Origin: Bacillota bacterium | Lineage (GTDB): Bacteria > Bacillota > Clostridia > Lachnospirales > Lachnospiraceae | Assembly (NCBI GenBank): GCA_029224465.1 | Contig: JAQXUQ010000010.1 | Span: forward strand, 62,001 to 126,000 | Direction of reading: 5' to 3' | DNA length: 64,000 nt | Shown: piece by piece, positions 63,502 through 64,000 of the stretch | How the letters are laid out: every line of letters begins with the position of its first letter | Numbering within the stretch: the stretch's first letter is position 1 | Translations under genes and position numbers: made by a program | The notes under the pieces: model-generated | Database searches by the model: none | What the model was told of the DNA's origin: nothing | The model's input: only the letters and a program-made list of their open reading frames with translations

Positions 63502-64000
63502 TTATACGTTGATCTGCGCAGTTACCCCGAGCTGATCCTTATTCGCCTCGAGCATAGGCTGAACAACTTCCCGCAGGTAACGTTCCACCTGATGCGGTGC
63601 CGCGCCGACAAAGAGATGCGGATCAATATATTTATTGAGCTCTTCTCTGGTCATATGGAACTTCGGATCCGCGGCAATCAGGTCCAGAAGGTCATTGTCT
63701 TTTCCCTCTTCCTTGACATGCTTTCCCGCGATCATGGAAAGCTCTCTGATCTCTTCATGAAATTCCTGCCGGTTGCCGCCCATTTTGACTTCATCCATCA
63801 TGATGTTCTCGGTCGCCATAAACGGAAGCTCCGCCTGCAGATGTTTTTCGATCACCTTCGGATAAACCTTGAGTCCATCGGTTACATTCAGGCAAAGATC
63901 GAGCACACCGTCAATCGCAAGAAAGCCTTCCGGTATAGACAGCCGCTTGTTTGCCGAATCATCGAGTGTTCTCTCCATCCACTGTGTGCCGGAGGTTACT
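63502..64000 (-). CDS. purB: Adenylosuccinate lyase, C-terminal part (cut by window edge)
   Basis: The last 165 codons are present and the start lies beyond the right edge. The segment VTSGTQWMERTLDDSANKR at the edge is the conserved tail of the fumarase-superfamily active-site region. MGGNRQEFHEEIRELS and the C-terminal domain match PurB. It makes AMP from adenylosuccinate and acts at two purine steps. purA lies nearby, about 2 kb to the left on the same strand. Confidence 0.93.
   Translation of the reverse strand, partial: VTSGTQWMERTLDDSANKRLSIPEGFLAIDGVLDLCLNVTDGLKVYPKVIEKHLQAELPFMATENIMMDEVKMGGNRQEFHEEIRELSMIAGKHVKEEGKDNDLLDLIAADPKFHMTREELNKYIDPHLFVGAAPHQVERYLREVVQPMLEANKDQLGVTAQINV

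Overview
This 64 kb window is chromosomal DNA from a Gram-positive anaerobe, most likely a member of the Clostridia close to Lachnospiraceae. The evidence is indirect: an AddAB recombination nuclease instead of RecBCD, a single-chain PurL, a hybrid-cluster protein (Hcp) with a Crp/Fnr regulator, a DUF438 protein, an EFR1-type flavodoxin-ferredoxin, a PheB-type ACT protein beside homoserine dehydrogenase, and strong AGGAGG-type ribosome binding sites throughout. No rRNA, tRNA, CRISPR array, prophage or intact transposase was seen. About four fifths of the genes are on the minus strand.

Layout. 1-9.7 kb: start of NAD synthetase (cut by the edge), a small membrane exporter, hisC, a three-gene polar amino-acid ABC transporter, an EFR1 flavoprotein, glutathione peroxidase (plus strand), a YibE/F membrane protein and a secreted alkaline phosphatase. 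9.7-17.2 kb: addB-addA, closed by a clear terminator. 17.3-19.0 kb: a gene-free tandemly duplicated repeat block, a broken Rpn-family nuclease gene and degenerate tandem repeats. 19-28.5 kb: a nucleobase permease, an acidic repeat protein, a TetR regulator, a MocR regulator with glnS, guaB, and two poorly known membrane proteins. 29-32 kb: pheB-hom-lysC. 32.2-36.3 kb (plus): a TrpR-like regulator, a YfhO membrane protein, a cold-shock protein and a Crp/Fnr regulator. 36.3-42.1 kb: DUF438 protein, a glutaredoxin-like protein, a HAD phosphatase, then dapA-dapB-hisA. 42.3-44.5 kb (plus): a DUF6020-like membrane protein and a small unknown gene. 44.5-51.9 kb: carA-carB-queH-orf-argS. 52-64 kb: purL, hcp, a CapA-like protein, a DEDD exonuclease, purA, a ClC transporter (plus) and the end of purB.

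The genes are mostly housekeeping: aspartate-family amino acids (lysC, hom, dapA, dapB), purines (guaB, purL, purA, purB), carbamoyl phosphate (carAB), isolated histidine genes (hisC, hisA), two aminoacyl-tRNA synthetases and DNA repair.

Two things stand out. First, six copies of a roughly 115 bp nested palindrome (180-190 bp with a third arm pair) sit only between genes, at about 5.8, 17.5, 17.8, 28.8, 38.1 and 63.4 kb. Second, the promoters of hcp and of the DUF438 gene have the same architecture: a 16 bp Crp/Fnr-type dyad, exactly 21 bp, then a -10 hexamer, and no -35. This places the dyad at -41.5 in both. A Crp/Fnr gene lies tail to tail with the DUF438 gene, and its own leader carries a strong terminator hairpin just before the ribosome binding site.
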